In this document: in pieces, positions 42,940 through 52,135 of the stretch | How positions within the stretch are numbered: the stretch's first letter is position 1 | Layout of the letters: each line of letters starts with the position of its first letter | NCBI RefSeq assembly: GCF_000724545.1 | Contig: NZ_JHBV01000041.1 | Span: forward strand, 62,001 to 126,000 | From: Aureispira sp. CCB-QB1 | GTDB taxonomy: Bacteria > Bacteroidota > Bacteroidia > Chitinophagales > Saprospiraceae | DNA: 64,000 nucleotides | Reading direction: 5' to 3' | Notes under the pieces: generated by a model | Database searches by the model: none | Told to the model about the DNA's origin: nothing | Seen by the model: only the letters and a program-made list of their open reading frames with translations | Translations under genes and position numbers: made by a program

Positions 42940-44664
42940 ATGCCATCCACTTCTTGTTTTCACTATGTTATTTTGCTTTTTGTTGGCGCTATTTTCAGTG
43001 CTTGCCAAGAGTCAAAACCACAAAGCAATCAACCTGTTTTCGACATTACCAAACAAGTAATCGAAGATTCTTCAATGGTCGTATCTGCTCATCCCTTGGC
43101 GACAGCAGCAGGAATTGAAATACTAAAAAAAGGAGGAAATGCGATTGATGCCATGGTGGCTGTTCACTTTGCTTTGGCCGTAACCTATCCACGTGCAGGT
43201 AATATTGGTGGTGGTGGTTTTATGATTTATAGAGATAAGAATGGCAATACAAATACATTAGACTTTAGAGAAAAAGCGCCTAGTTCTGCCCATAGAGATA
43301 TGTACTTAGATAATACTGGTCAAATTATTGATTCCTTGAGTTTAACAGGACCTTTAGCATCTGGTGTTCCTGGCTCTGTTGAGGGGATGTACGCTGCTCA
43401 TCAAAAATATGGCAAATTGCCTTGGAGCACATTGCTACAACCTGCCATTGATTTAGCCGACAATGGCATTCCTGTCAGTCAAAGAGAAGCGGATGCATTC
43501 AACGAACATATGGCATTGTTTAAGAAGTTTAATTTGCATCAGAATGCCTTTGTTAAAGATGCCAATTGGAAAAAGGGAGAAACGCTGCTTCAAAAAGACT
43601 TAGCCAATGTTCTAAAACGCATCCAAACAAAAGGTCGAGCAGGTTTCTATGAAGGGGAAACAGCTGATTTATTGGTTCAAGAAATGGGCAAAAATAAAGG
43701 GATTATTACTCATGAAGATCTAAAAAACTATAATGCAGTATGGAGAACACCCATCCAGTTTGAATACCAAGGATATAATATCATTTCGATGCCTCCTCCT
43801 TCTAGTGGTGGTGTCTGCTTGGCAGAATTGTTTAACATGGTAGAACCCTTCCCGATGTCTGAATGGGGATTTCAATCTGCTAAAAGTATTCACTTATTCA
43901 CAGAAGCCGCTCGTCGAGCTTATGCAGACCGTACCGAACATCTTGGAGACATAGATTTTTATCCTGTTCCTGTGGATGTATTAAGTAGTCAGGCTTATGC
44001 CGATAAACGCATGCAAGATTATGTGGATACTATGGCAACTCCTAGCGATAGCATAAGACATGGGAACCCTTACCCCAACGAAAGTGAGCAAACAACGCAT
44101 TATTGTGTCGTTGATGCCGAAGGCAATGCTATTTCTGTTACCACAACTATTAATTCTAACTTTGGAAGCAAGGTTATTGTAGAAGGAGCAGGCTTTTTTA
44201 TGAACAATGAGATGGATGACTTTAGTGCCAAGCCAGGTGTACCCAATCAGTTTGGTTTGTTGGGAAATGAAGCGAATGCCATTGCCCCCCACAAACGAAT
44301 GCTTAGCTCTATGACCCCAACGATTGTAGAAAAAGACGGGCAATTTTTCATGGCTGTTGGCAGTCCTGGGGGATCTAAAATTATTACAACTGTCTTTCAA
44401 GTTGTCACAAATGTTATTGATTATCAAATGCCCTTGAAAGACGCTGTCCATCAGCCTCGTTTTCATTTCCAGTGGTATCCTGACTTACTTTACCATGAAG
44501 AAGGAGCCTTTTCAGAACAATTGTTGGACGAATTAAAAGCGTTGGGGCATACGCCTCAAAGCAGGGCTCCCATCGGACAAGTGGAAGCTATTTTGCGATT
44601 GCCCAATGGGCAGCTAGAAGGTGTCGCAGACATCCGTGGAGATGATGATGCTCAAGGCTTTTAA
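42940..44664 (+). CDS. ggt: Gamma-glutamyltransferase (lipoprotein)
   Basis: Cuts and transfers the gamma-glutamyl group of glutathione in the periplasm. A lipobox (FSAC near residue 22) anchors it. The self-cleaving site is before T385 in TTHYCVVDAEGNA, which makes T385 the N-terminal nucleophile of the small chain. Other motifs: MVVSAHPLATAAGIEILKKG, GNIGGGGFMIY, DFREKAPSSA, MPPPSSGGVCLAEL and GSPGGSKIITTVFQ. Length 574 fits. It meets the DUF4249 gene tail to tail with four bases between the stops. Confidence 0.95.
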   Translation: MPSTSCFHYVILLFVGAIFSACQESKPQSNQPVFDITKQVIEDSSMVVSAHPLATAAGIEILKKGGNAIDAMVAVHFALAVTYPRAGNIGGGGFMIYRDKNGNTNTLDFREKAPSSAHRDMYLDNTGQIIDSLSLTGPLASGVPGSVEGMYAAHQKYGKLPWSTLLQPAIDLADNGIPVSQREADAFNEHMALFKKFNLHQNAFVKDANWKKGETLLQKDLANVLKRIQTKGRAGFYEGETADLLVQEMGKNKGIITHEDLKNYNAVWRTPIQFEYQGYNIISMPPPSSGGVCLAELFNMVEPFPMSEWGFQSAKSIHLFTEAARRAYADRTEHLGDIDFYPVPVDVLSSQAYADKRMQDYVDTMATPSDSIRHGNPYPNESEQTTHYCVVDAEGNAISVTTTINSNFGSKVIVEGAGFFMNNEMDDFSAKPGVPNQFGLLGNEANAIAPHKRMLSSMTPTIVEKDGQFFMAVGSPGGSKIITTVFQVVTNVIDYQMPLKDAVHQPRFHFQWYPDLLYHEEGAFSEQLLDELKALGHTPQSRAPIGQVEAILRLPNGQLEGVADIRGDDDAQGF

Positions 44665-44668
44665 AACA

Positions 44669-45553
44669 TTACCAAGGTATGTAAAGTGTATCTCTATCAT
44701 ATGCCAAGTACGTAAAAATTCCATAACCATTCTGTATATTAGTAGCAATTTTAGATGGCTCTACAAAAGGATTTAAGTTTGCAGATTGTGCTGCTCTTGT
44801 TGTTTCTAAATAATCATAATAAGCTTTAGATATGTGGTATATAGTTCCTATAGCTGTATCTGTTCTATAAAAATCATAATTACTAGCATGACCAATCTCT
44901 CCATTAGCAAATAACGCCTGATCATACAAAACTTGATCAAAATAGGGATTGGTTGCAACATGATTAAACAACGCATTGGGATCTTTTTTGGATAAAGAAA
45001 ACTTGTGTAAAGTCATTCTATAATAATTGAAGGTATTTAAATCGTCCTCACAAGTCAAAAGACAATAAGCAACCGAATCTTTGTTGAACTCTGCTTTAAA
45101 AGTTTTGATTGGCACAGCAGGTAAGGCTGTTGCAGAGGCTTTAACATACCGATCATTCAAAGTATCCCAAACTTCTAGGACAAACTCTGTATTAGCACTA
45201 AAGGGACACCGTGTGTTGGAACCATAGTTAAAAAACCGAGTAGAATCAGTATTCCAATAGGGCATGATACTGCTACATCCACTGCCACTATAAGGTGCCT
45301 CTACCAACGTATCTTTAATCCCATTTTGCGTAATAACAACCAGTGCATGTCGTACAAAAGGGCAAATATTGGTAATATCAAAATAGCTTTTTGTCTCTGT
45401 TAACATCAGTTGATAAGGTTTTCCTGCTTCTAAATAACATTCCACAACTAGACTGTTATCAGATGTTTCCAACTCTATATCAATGGTATTCTCCAATTTT
45501 TGGCAGGCAGAGAAAACGATTAACACCCAACAGATATAACTTATTCTTTTCAT
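44669..45553 (-). CDS. DUF4249 lipoprotein
   Basis: 294 residues; the lipobox is FSAC. The N-terminal pattern NTIDIELETSDNSLVVECYLEAGKPYQLMLTET is that of DUF4249, and a Cys pair in the first domain (CPF, CSSIMP) is common there. DUF4249 proteins are nearly always next to a TonB-dependent receptor and are thought to be its surface-exposed lid or substrate-binding partner, in the way SusD pairs with SusC. Here the receptor stops only six bases upstream on the same strand, so the pair is surely co-transcribed. Confidence 0.88.
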   Translation of the reverse strand: MKRISYICWVLIVFSACQKLENTIDIELETSDNSLVVECYLEAGKPYQLMLTETKSYFDITNICPFVRHALVVITQNGIKDTLVEAPYSGSGCSSIMPYWNTDSTRFFNYGSNTRCPFSANTEFVLEVWDTLNDRYVKASATALPAVPIKTFKAEFNKDSVAYCLLTCEDDLNTFNYYRMTLHKFSLSKKDPNALFNHVATNPYFDQVLYDQALFANGEIGHASNYDFYRTDTAIGTIYHISKAYYDYLETTRAAQSANLNPFVEPSKIATNIQNGYGIFTYLAYDRDTLYIPW

Positions 45554-45559
45554 CTTAAA

Positions 45560-47911
45560 TTACCATTTAAAATTCCAAGTAATGCTTGGAATAATTGGAA
45601 ATAACGAAACCATTTTAGCTTGAAACTTTTCTGGAATCTGTGTATTGTTTGCCCCTGAACCACCGTCCTCATAAACAGCATCTATATACATAAAAAAAGC
45701 ATTTCTTCGATCGTATGCATTGTAAATACTCAAAGTCAAATCACTTTGAAAACGCTTTCTTTTTAAGGGAAATAGTTCTAATACCAACCCCAAATCCAAG
45801 CGGTGATATGCTGGCATTTGGAACCCACCTCGTTTTTCATAAATCGGTATAAATTGGAATAAATTGGTCGCCGTTATATCCATTTGAATATAACGTTTGG
45901 TAGGAAGTGAAACAGGAGTACCTGTACCATAAACCCAAGATGCACTTAATGTTAATGGAAATTTAGGTTTTGTCCATGGAATATCCCAAGTTATTACAGC
46001 TGACAAATCGTGTCTCCGATCTTGTTGAGGATGGTAAGGCTGCCCCCCATTAATTTGATCAAACACCCTCCAAGTCCAAGACAATGTATACCCAATCCAA
46101 CCTCTTAAGTTTCCATTTTTCTTCTCCAAATAAATTTCTCCACCATAGCTATATCCCCTTCCAAATAAAAATTCATTTTCTAAATTATTATTCACAAACA
46201 ACTTTGCCCCATCTCTAAAATCAATTTGATGATGTAACCACTTGTAATACCCTTCTATGTTAATAAAGAAATCCTTTCCCAATGCGACTGAAACACTAGC
46301 TGCTACCAAATCTGAAATCTGTGGTTTCACCTTTGCACTAGAAGGATACCAAGTGCTTGTAGGTAATGTCGCTCCTGAAGTAGATACTAAATGCAAGTAC
46401 TGGCTCATTCGAGCATACGATGCTTTTAAGGCAACTCGTTGGTGAATTTTATAGTTAATAGCGAGTCGAGGTTCTATGTTTGGGTAGAATGCCTTGTTAT
46501 TATAAAAACCACTTACACGCAAACCAATTAAGGCACTTATACGATTGTTAATCTTCCAATCATCAGACCCATATACTGCAAATTCCCCTGCATGAAATAG
46601 TGCCCCTGCTCTTAGATTTAACCCCGCTTGATTTTTAGCATCAAATTGACCTACTGAAAATCTATGATAAATCGCATTGGCTCCTAATCGAACTTCGTGT
46701 TGGTTGCTCGGCAGCCATGTCATATCCGTTTTAAGATTAAAATCTCGAATTCCCGAACCTATTCGTACATTAACCTCTGCCAACCTACTGTTTATAGCAT
46801 AAACATAATCTGAAAAAGTGAAAGAGGTGTTTACAAATAGTTTGGAAGAAACAATTCTATTCCAACGCAGTGTACTAGCAATATTTCCCCATCCTAAGTT
46901 AAAATCAATTTGATCTCTTTTGAAAGAAAAAGCGTCTCGCCCCATATAAGCGCTAAAGAAAATGCGATCTTGAGTCGTGATATCATAGTTCCATTTTGCA
47001 TTGACATCGTAAAAGGAATAATTAGGAATATCAAACCAATCGGGATTTTCTCTATTTGCTTCGTTTAAAGCAGAAGTCAGTAAGCTTACATAAGAACTCC
47101 GTCCAGCCACAACAAAAGCCCCCTTATTTTTCTTTAAAGGACCTTCTACTGCCAATCGAGCCGATGTTACACCTAACCCTCCTGAAATTTGCCATTTCTT
47201 GCGATTGCCTTCTCTAGTTTTTACATTTATAACTGAGGATAGTTTTCCTCCAAATTGTGCAGGGAATCCTGCTTTGTATAAGGTCAAATTCTTAGTAATG
47301 TCAGCATTAAATGTACTAAACAAACCTAGCAAATGGCTTGGGTTATAAATCGAAGCCTCATCTAATAAAAAATGATTTTGATCTGCCCCTCCTCCTCTAA
47401 CATATATTCCAGCTGCGCCTTCAACTCCTGATTGTACACCAGGTTTTAGTTGCAACAATTTAATAACATCAACTTCTCCAAACAAGGCAGTGATTTTTTT
47501 TCCCTCTTTCACATTTATCTCCTCCTTGCCCATTTGCGTAGCATTTAATCGCTCTACATTAGATCCTTCTGCCACTACGACTTCACCTAGAGCGACTGCC
47601 TCCGTTAGTTCTATATTTTTTGTAGTATTATCATTCAAAAAGATAGGCTCCTTTATGGTTTGGTAACCAATATAAGAAACGACCAAAAAAAAGGTATCTC
47701 GTTGTTTTGGAATGGTCAAAGAATAAAAGCCATACTCATTTGTAATAGTCCCCCAAGTCTTACTAACTACATAAATATTCGCACCAATTAATACTTCACC
47801 ACTTTCAGAAGAGGTAACCACACCACTAATCGTATAGTTTTTTGCTTGCCCTAATGCTGCATTCGCAATTAATATCAAAAAGAAAGAAAATACTATAGGG
47901 ATAAATTTCAC
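45560..47911 (-). CDS. TonB-dependent receptor with carboxypeptidase-like N-terminal domain
   Basis: 783 residues starting at a GTG. After the signal peptide (to ALGQAK) comes a carboxypeptidase-regulatory-like domain (YTISGVVTSSESGEVLIGAN and a SYIGYQT end), then the plug (DVIKLLQLKPGVQSG, IYVRGGGADQNHFLLDEA), then the outer-membrane barrel to the last residue, ending in aromatic IPSITWNFKW as barrels do. It imports an unknown substrate with TonB energy. It pairs with the DUF4249 lipoprotein behind it; I cannot name the substrate. Confidence 0.92.
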   Translation of the reverse strand: MKFIPIVFSFFLILIANAALGQAKNYTISGVVTSSESGEVLIGANIYVVSKTWGTITNEYGFYSLTIPKQRDTFFLVVSYIGYQTIKEPIFLNDNTTKNIELTEAVALGEVVVAEGSNVERLNATQMGKEEINVKEGKKITALFGEVDVIKLLQLKPGVQSGVEGAAGIYVRGGGADQNHFLLDEASIYNPSHLLGLFSTFNADITKNLTLYKAGFPAQFGGKLSSVINVKTREGNRKKWQISGGLGVTSARLAVEGPLKKNKGAFVVAGRSSYVSLLTSALNEANRENPDWFDIPNYSFYDVNAKWNYDITTQDRIFFSAYMGRDAFSFKRDQIDFNLGWGNIASTLRWNRIVSSKLFVNTSFTFSDYVYAINSRLAEVNVRIGSGIRDFNLKTDMTWLPSNQHEVRLGANAIYHRFSVGQFDAKNQAGLNLRAGALFHAGEFAVYGSDDWKINNRISALIGLRVSGFYNNKAFYPNIEPRLAINYKIHQRVALKASYARMSQYLHLVSTSGATLPTSTWYPSSAKVKPQISDLVAASVSVALGKDFFINIEGYYKWLHHQIDFRDGAKLFVNNNLENEFLFGRGYSYGGEIYLEKKNGNLRGWIGYTLSWTWRVFDQINGGQPYHPQQDRRHDLSAVITWDIPWTKPKFPLTLSASWVYGTGTPVSLPTKRYIQMDITATNLFQFIPIYEKRGGFQMPAYHRLDLGLVLELFPLKRKRFQSDLTLSIYNAYDRRNAFFMYIDAVYEDGGSGANNTQIPEKFQAKMVSLFPIIPSITWNFKW

Positions 47912-47992
47912 AATTGCTTAATTGTTTTGGGTTTTAAAGAATAAATTTAATAGACTGTTTAGTCCCTGTTTCTGTGTGCTACTATATGTTTT

Positions 47993-48089
47993 TAGCGGAG
48001 TAATAGCAAAAGAGTATTAATATTAAATCAAAAGCACTAATACCCTCAAACTGATACAAGGCATTAATGCTTTTGAATATATTCCGCTA
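47993..48089 (-). terminator. Nested hairpin downstream of the 48131-49213 gene
   Basis: Inner arms AAAAGCACTAATACC (48030-48044) and GGCATTAATGCTTTT (48060-48074) pair at 12 of 15 positions. Outer arms TAGCGGA (47993-47999) and TCCGCTA (48083-48089) pair perfectly. Read leftwards the inner stem ends in TTTT, so it is a likely terminator for the gene upstream on the minus strand. Confidence 0.55.
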
Positions 48090-48130
48090 CAATGTGTTAG
48101 CGTATATCGTGGTCTTTGATTGATACTTGC

Positions 48131-49213
48131 CTATCTAGGCCAAGGACCTGTAAATTCTACGAGTACTAATTCTAAACGATCTACAAAGTCATCATAGTAG
48201 GTTTCCAAATCTTCTCTTGTTTCGTCTTTGTATTCGATAATAATGTCTGCGTATCCTTGAGGATCTTTAGCATAATCTAAATTCGCAATCTTAGTGCCTT
48301 TGTAGAAAACATCTGCATCAAACAAAGCATTGATTTGTGTATTGGTAGGATTAAATAAAGAGCGTGTAGTCTCAAAATCTGCCGTAAAAGGCAATTTAAA
48401 GTCACCATAAACAAACTCACCAGAAGCACTTTCACAGTCCTCAATATAGTTTAGGGTTCTATAATCTGCATTTTTGAACACTAAATCGGTTACTAGTGAG
48501 AACTTTTCTACGCCATTATTTTTTGCTTTTAAAACAACATTCAATTCAGCAGGTGCTGTTCTTGTTGCACTAATTTCGAAGACATAAGGAGACAATTTAA
48601 GCTCCATTTCAAAACTTACAGGAATTTGAAAAGAAGTATTATCATAAGACGCAGAAATCAACTTAGCGGCATAACATTCTTCATTAGCAACAGTTGCAGA
48701 GGCAGCAAAAGACGTTGGCAACCAATATTGATAACTATCAAACGTCACCATTTGGTCGTTGTAATAATCGGCTGTAGCAACTACTGTATTATTGGTTGAG
48801 TTCATTTGTTCTGGAAACTCTATAACAATCTTATCCGTTGGAGTGGCAGTTCTAGACCACGATTGATTGCCAATATTCCAAGTATGCGTCCCTACATGAT
48901 TGTTAAAATTAAATCGATCGGTTTGGTAAGCAGTAATATTTAAGTGCGTCTTTAAAGTATTGTACAACAACTCCGCCCAGTTTGAATTCAAGGCACTTCC
49001 TTGATCTAGGTTTAAAAAGTTATCAAAAGCCTGAACCGCACAGCCTGCTTTTAAAGCTTGTGCCTCTGAAATCACATCATTAAACAAGTTTTCAATATTT
49101 TCTTTGTCTTCTTCTACAGTTGTTTCGACTACCGTGTCATCTGTTTTTTCGGTACAATTACTAAAAATAATCGCGACCAAAAATAGGGTTAAAATTAGAT
49201 TGAGTTTAAACAT
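48131..49213 (-). CDS. Unrecognised large lipoprotein
   Basis: 360 residues with lipobox IFSNC near residue 20. An acidic linker (VVETTVEEDKENIENL) leads to a mostly beta mature chain, with THTWNIGNQSWSRTATP, KIVIEFPEQMNSTNNT and an end rich in acidic residues (YKDETREDLETYYDD). No enzyme motif is seen. It may face the periplasm or surface. A -7 box, TATCTTTG on the minus strand at 49294-49301, lies 81 bases upstream. Family unknown to me. Confidence 0.7.
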   Translation of the reverse strand: MFKLNLILTLFLVAIIFSNCTEKTDDTVVETTVEEDKENIENLFNDVISEAQALKAGCAVQAFDNFLNLDQGSALNSNWAELLYNTLKTHLNITAYQTDRFNFNNHVGTHTWNIGNQSWSRTATPTDKIVIEFPEQMNSTNNTVVATADYYNDQMVTFDSYQYWLPTSFAASATVANEECYAAKLISASYDNTSFQIPVSFEMELKLSPYVFEISATRTAPAELNVVLKAKNNGVEKFSLVTDLVFKNADYRTLNYIEDCESASGEFVYGDFKLPFTADFETTRSLFNPTNTQINALFDADVFYKGTKIANLDYAKDPQGYADIIIEYKDETREDLETYYDDFVDRLELVLVEFTGPWPR

Positions 49214-49293
49214 CTTGTGTATGAATTTGTTTTGGTTTTTAAAATAAGGTTACTCGATTAGAGTTATTATCAAACAACCTTTTGATAAGCTTT

Positions 49294-49301
49294 CAAAGAT
49301 A
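49294..49301 (-). promoter_or_regulatory. -7 box of the 48131-49213 gene
   Basis: On the minus strand this reads TATCTTTG, an exact match. The start codon is at 49213, 81 bases away. No good -33 element. Confidence 0.45.
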
Positions 49302-49427
49302 GACTCTTTTTTATAAAAAAGAAAGTAATTTGATTTTCATTCATTAAATAATCATTGAAAAACATATACTTAAATCAAGTAACACTTAAAAAGAGGAATA
49401 CCTTTTTTCCTGATCTTGTTCCGTAAG

Positions 49428-49934
49428 TTAAACTTCGTCATCCAACAGATTAATTTGTAATGGCTCTAACTTTCTATGGATGTAACGCAAGCTGACTTTA
49501 GGTGGTACAGTAATTTCCACCACCGTTTCGTGAAAACTAAAATCGTCTGCTTCTAATTTTCGAGATAAAGAATTAGCTGTATTAAGCATGCTCAAAATCA
49601 TATTAAACATTTTTTTGTTTTCGTATTCTTTCTTCAAAGCTTCCAACTTCTCTTCTGGAACTTCTGCCATTTTCGAAAAACTCACTTCAATAACGGGAGC
49701 TAGAGCAATTCCTATTTTAAACTCATTCGTACGATAGCCCGCTTGTTCCAACAAAGGCAGTACCGCAACCACATCATTAACCACATCTACAATTTTTTCC
49801 TTAGCCGCAGGACCTACCTGACCAATTTTTTCAACTCCTTCTTTTATTTTTTCAACAACATCTTCAGATGATTTTTTCACAAAATTGGTCGTCTTTGTTA
49901 AACCATCTTTTAAATTTTTTCTAAAATCTTTCAT
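49428..49934 (-). CDS. Unrecognised soluble protein with amphipathic N-terminus
   Basis: 168 residues with no signal peptide. Residues 1-50 form a long amphipathic, lysine-rich helix (KDGLTKTTNFVKKSSEDVVE, with a KEGVEKIG stretch after it), in the manner of phasins or lipid-surface proteins. Then comes a compact alpha/beta part with EFKIGIALAPVIEVSF, and the chain ends in VVEITVPPKVSLRYIHRKLE. I do not know the family; binding to a membrane or granule surface is only suggested by the helix. A -7 box lies 23 bases upstream. Confidence 0.65.
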   Translation of the reverse strand: MKDFRKNLKDGLTKTTNFVKKSSEDVVEKIKEGVEKIGQVGPAAKEKIVDVVNDVVAVLPLLEQAGYRTNEFKIGIALAPVIEVSFSKMAEVPEEKLEALKKEYENKKMFNMILSMLNTANSLSRKLEADDFSFHETVVEITVPPKVSLRYIHRKLEPLQINLLDDEV

Positions 49935-49956
49935 AATTCTATTTTTGGTAAGAGGG

Positions 49957-49964
49957 CAAAAATA
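49957..49964 (-). promoter_or_regulatory. -7 box of the 49428-49934 gene
   Basis: On the minus strand this reads TATTTTTG, an exact match, 23 bases from the start codon. Confidence 0.5.
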
Positions 49965-50235
49965 GGTTTCTTAGAAGTTGTTTAAAACTACCTTTCCCTC
50001 TAATTTATTTAATGATTTTTTTTCATATCAATCGCTAACTGTATTGCTACATCAACTAAGAACAAAAGATAACTCAAACTAATTCAAACTTCCTACTTAA
50101 TAATTGCTTTTTTATAAAAAAGGCAAAAGTACACACAGCATTTCTCCCAATATTGCCCAAGTATTATCTCAAAAAGAGTCTCCATTTTATCTAAAAAATT
50201 GTTAAAAGATTGCAATTGTAAAAAAAATAGACTTA

Positions 50236-50262
50236 CTTTGAATTTCAAAGCACTTTTAAAGT
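50236..50262. promoter_or_regulatory. Palindromic operator candidate 1 of the XrtN locus
   Basis: CTTTGAA-T-TTCAAAG (50236-50250) is a perfect 7-1-7 inverted repeat. One base later ACTTT-T-AAAGT (50252-50262) is a perfect 5-1-5. The same composite occurs at 51578-51600. It sits 204 bases before the first gene of the block, with a repeat element between, and is likely bound by the winged-helix regulator encoded at 51271. Confidence 0.6.
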
Positions 50263-50320
50263 CATTAAAACTTGACTCATTAGAGCATTGGTAATCCGTT
50301 AAAATTTACATACATAAGAT

Positions 50321-50433
50321 TAGTAGTTCGTTGATTACTTCGTGAGCGCTTTGCTTTTAGTTAGTTCGCTACGCTCATGAGGTCGCAAGCTTAGTTAGCT
50401 GCGCTGTTACTGCGTGGTTTCAACGAACTATTG
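50321..50433. repeat. Compact intact copy of the TAGTTCGTTG palindromic repeat (113 bp)
   Basis: The ends TAGTTCGTTG (50324-50333) and CAACGAACTA (50421-50430) are perfect inverted copies. Inner modules are TTACTTCGTGAGCGCT, GCTACGCTCATGAGGTCGC and GCTGCGCTGTTACTGCGTGG. It lies in the leader between the operator candidate and the first gene of the XrtN block. Confidence 0.85.
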
Positions 50434-50465
50434 CAAGATATAATCCAACAACCAATCTATCAACC

Positions 50466-51101
50466 ATGGATAACTTTAGCAGAGAAGAACAACTTCAGCA
50501 ATTATCAGAAATTCGTTCCCTAATGGAACGCTCAAGTCGATTTATTTCACTAAGTGGATTATCAGGAGTTGGAGCTGGTGTAACAGCATTAATTGGGAGT
50601 GCCATAGCTTATTGGCGTATTGAAGAACACACCAATTCTCTTATAAACCATGTTCGTTATGATCAATATTCTAATGCATTGCTCTGGGAGCTAATTTTTA
50701 TTGCTACTGGAATTTTAATAGTTGCTCTTAGCGTTGGTGCTTTTTTCACTTTGAGAAAAGCCAAAGAACAAGGACAAAGTATTTGGGACAAAAGTAGCCA
50801 ACAGCTCATCATTAACTTGCTAATTCCATTGGTAACTGGAGGTTTGTTTTGTTTATTGTTATTGGAACACGGTATGTTGGGAATGGTTGCCCCGGCAACA
50901 CTGATTTTTTATGGCTTGGCTTTGGTTAGTGCCAGTAAGTATACATTGAATGATATTCGGCATCTAGGATTTTGCCAAATCATCTTGGGCTTACTAAACG
51001 CTAAATTTATGGCTATTGGCAATGGTATTTTATTTTGGACAATTGGCTTCGGTGTGCTGCATATTATATATGGAATTTATATGCACTACAAGTATCGATA
51101 A
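50466..51101 (+). CDS. Membrane protein paired with winged-helix regulator, XrtN locus
   Basis: 211 residues with about six membrane helices. The N-terminus NFSREEQLQQLSEIRSLMER then SSRFISLSGLSGVGAGVTAL is the signature of a Bacteroidota membrane family that is usually encoded right before a small winged-helix protein, as here. The function is not known; sensing or holding the regulator at the membrane is a guess. It is first in a rightward block that leads to the exosortase. Operator candidate 1 lies upstream of the inserted repeat. Confidence 0.75.
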   Translation: MDNFSREEQLQQLSEIRSLMERSSRFISLSGLSGVGAGVTALIGSAIAYWRIEEHTNSLINHVRYDQYSNALLWELIFIATGILIVALSVGAFFTLRKAKEQGQSIWDKSSQQLIINLLIPLVTGGLFCLLLLEHGMLGMVAPATLIFYGLALVSASKYTLNDIRHLGFCQIILGLLNAKFMAIGNGILFWTIGFGVLHIIYGIYMHYKYR

Positions 51102-51194
51102 AAGATATCACTTGTACTTGTACTTCCTATTGCTTTAGTACTAAAATTAGCCTTGCCCAAATAGATAGCTTTTCAAAATTTAATAGAACTTTAC

Positions 51195-51202
51195 TACCTT
51201 TG
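51195..51202 (+). promoter_or_regulatory. -7 box upstream of the regulator gene
   Basis: TACCTTTG is an exact match, 68 bases before the regulator start. It could give the regulator its own transcript besides the one from upstream. Confidence 0.4.
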
Positions 51203-51270
51203 AGACTTAAACGTAGATCTATATTTATGTTCTAATAAATATAAATCACCTTGAACACAAAAAGCATCCA

Positions 51271-51561
51271 ATGATAGAAAATCTAAATAAAGTATTTGAA
51301 AGTCGTGTAAGATTAGGCATTATGTCTATTCTAATGGTCAACGAGTGGGTAGAATTCAAAGCTTTGAAGGATTTACTCAAAGTAACGGATGGGAATTTGG
51401 CTTCTCACCTTTCTGCATTAGAAAAAAAAGAATTATTAGTAGTGAATAAAGAATTTGTTGGTAAAAAACCACGAACTACTTACAATGCCACCAAAGAAGG
51501 TAAAACCCTATTTAACAAACACTTGGCTGCTCTTGAAGCTTTAATCAATAAAGAAAAATAA
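51271..51561 (+). CDS. Winged-helix transcriptional regulator, XrtN locus
   Basis: 96 residues forming a single winged-helix domain: KVFESRVRLGIMSILMVNEW, then the recognition region GNLASHLSALEKKELLVV and the wing KEFVGKKPRTTYNATKEGK, in the style of the PF13601-type family (MarR/ArsR-like). It has no sensor domain, so the signal may come from the membrane protein encoded upstream. Two near-identical 7-1-7 palindromes flank it (upstream of the block and 17 bases after its stop), which suggests it represses or activates the block through them. The regulator call is firm, the targets are inferred. Confidence 0.88.
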   Translation: MIENLNKVFESRVRLGIMSILMVNEWVEFKALKDLLKVTDGNLASHLSALEKKELLVVNKEFVGKKPRTTYNATKEGKTLFNKHLAALEALINKEK

Positions 51562-51577
51562 TTTTTTTGCTCAACAA

Positions 51578-51600
51578 CTTTGAAATTCAAAGTACTTTTA
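51578..51600. promoter_or_regulatory. Palindromic operator candidate 2 of the XrtN locus
   Basis: CTTTGAA-A-TTCAAAG (51578-51592) is a perfect 7-1-7 inverted repeat. It is followed by TACTTTTA, which makes AAAGTACTTT a second palindrome and is also one base from the -7 consensus. It lies 21 bases before the next start codon. Confidence 0.6.
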
Positions 51601-51613
51601 AAAACAACAAACC

Positions 51614-52066
51614 ATGAGTATTATCAAATGGCACAACCAGCTTTCAGCTAAAATCAGAGGCGCTCTTTTAATTTTTATTTTGCTAACCATCTTAGACAAT
51701 TCCACCCTATTTGACATTCCTATCTCCGAAACCTTCACTACGTCAAGCAATCTAAGTACTTGGTTGAGTTCCCTAATCATTGGCATTGGTTTTATTGATA
51801 GCTTTGCCTTTCATTTGGTCACGTTGCATTTAATGCTTATTGTGCTTTTATTTGGGGTTATCCAAGCCCCATTCAGAAATATATGGGCATTAAAATTCAC
51901 GCTTGCCAGCTCTTTTTTTGTTATTTTTATTACGAATTATCAACTCATAGAACCTAGCAACTCTAGTGCCGTTTTATTGAATGCCAGCTTTCAGTCCATC
52001 AAGTTAATTCCTTTAACATTGGCTTATCAGTGGACAAAACGCTTGGCCATTCCTGCCCTTATATAA
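51614..52066 (+). CDS. Small membrane protein of the XrtN locus
   Basis: 150 residues with about four membrane helices (IRGALLIFILLTILDNSTLF, LSSLIIGIGFIDSFAF, LHLMLIVLLFGVIQ, FTLASSFFVIFITNY). No motif is recognised. It sits between the regulator and the VIT-domain protein, on the same strand, directly behind operator candidate 2, so it opens the part of the block that holds the exosortase and its substrate. A helper role in the membrane is possible but not shown by the sequence. Confidence 0.65.
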   Translation: MSIIKWHNQLSAKIRGALLIFILLTILDNSTLFDIPISETFTTSSNLSTWLSSLIIGIGFIDSFAFHLVTLHLMLIVLLFGVIQAPFRNIWALKFTLASSFFVIFITNYQLIEPSNSSAVLLNASFQSIKLIPLTLAYQWTKRLAIPALI

Positions 52067-52135
52067 ACAGTGTTCTAAACAAATTCTAATTACGAAAACG
52101 CTTACCATTTTTATTCATCATCTAGCCCTACAACA

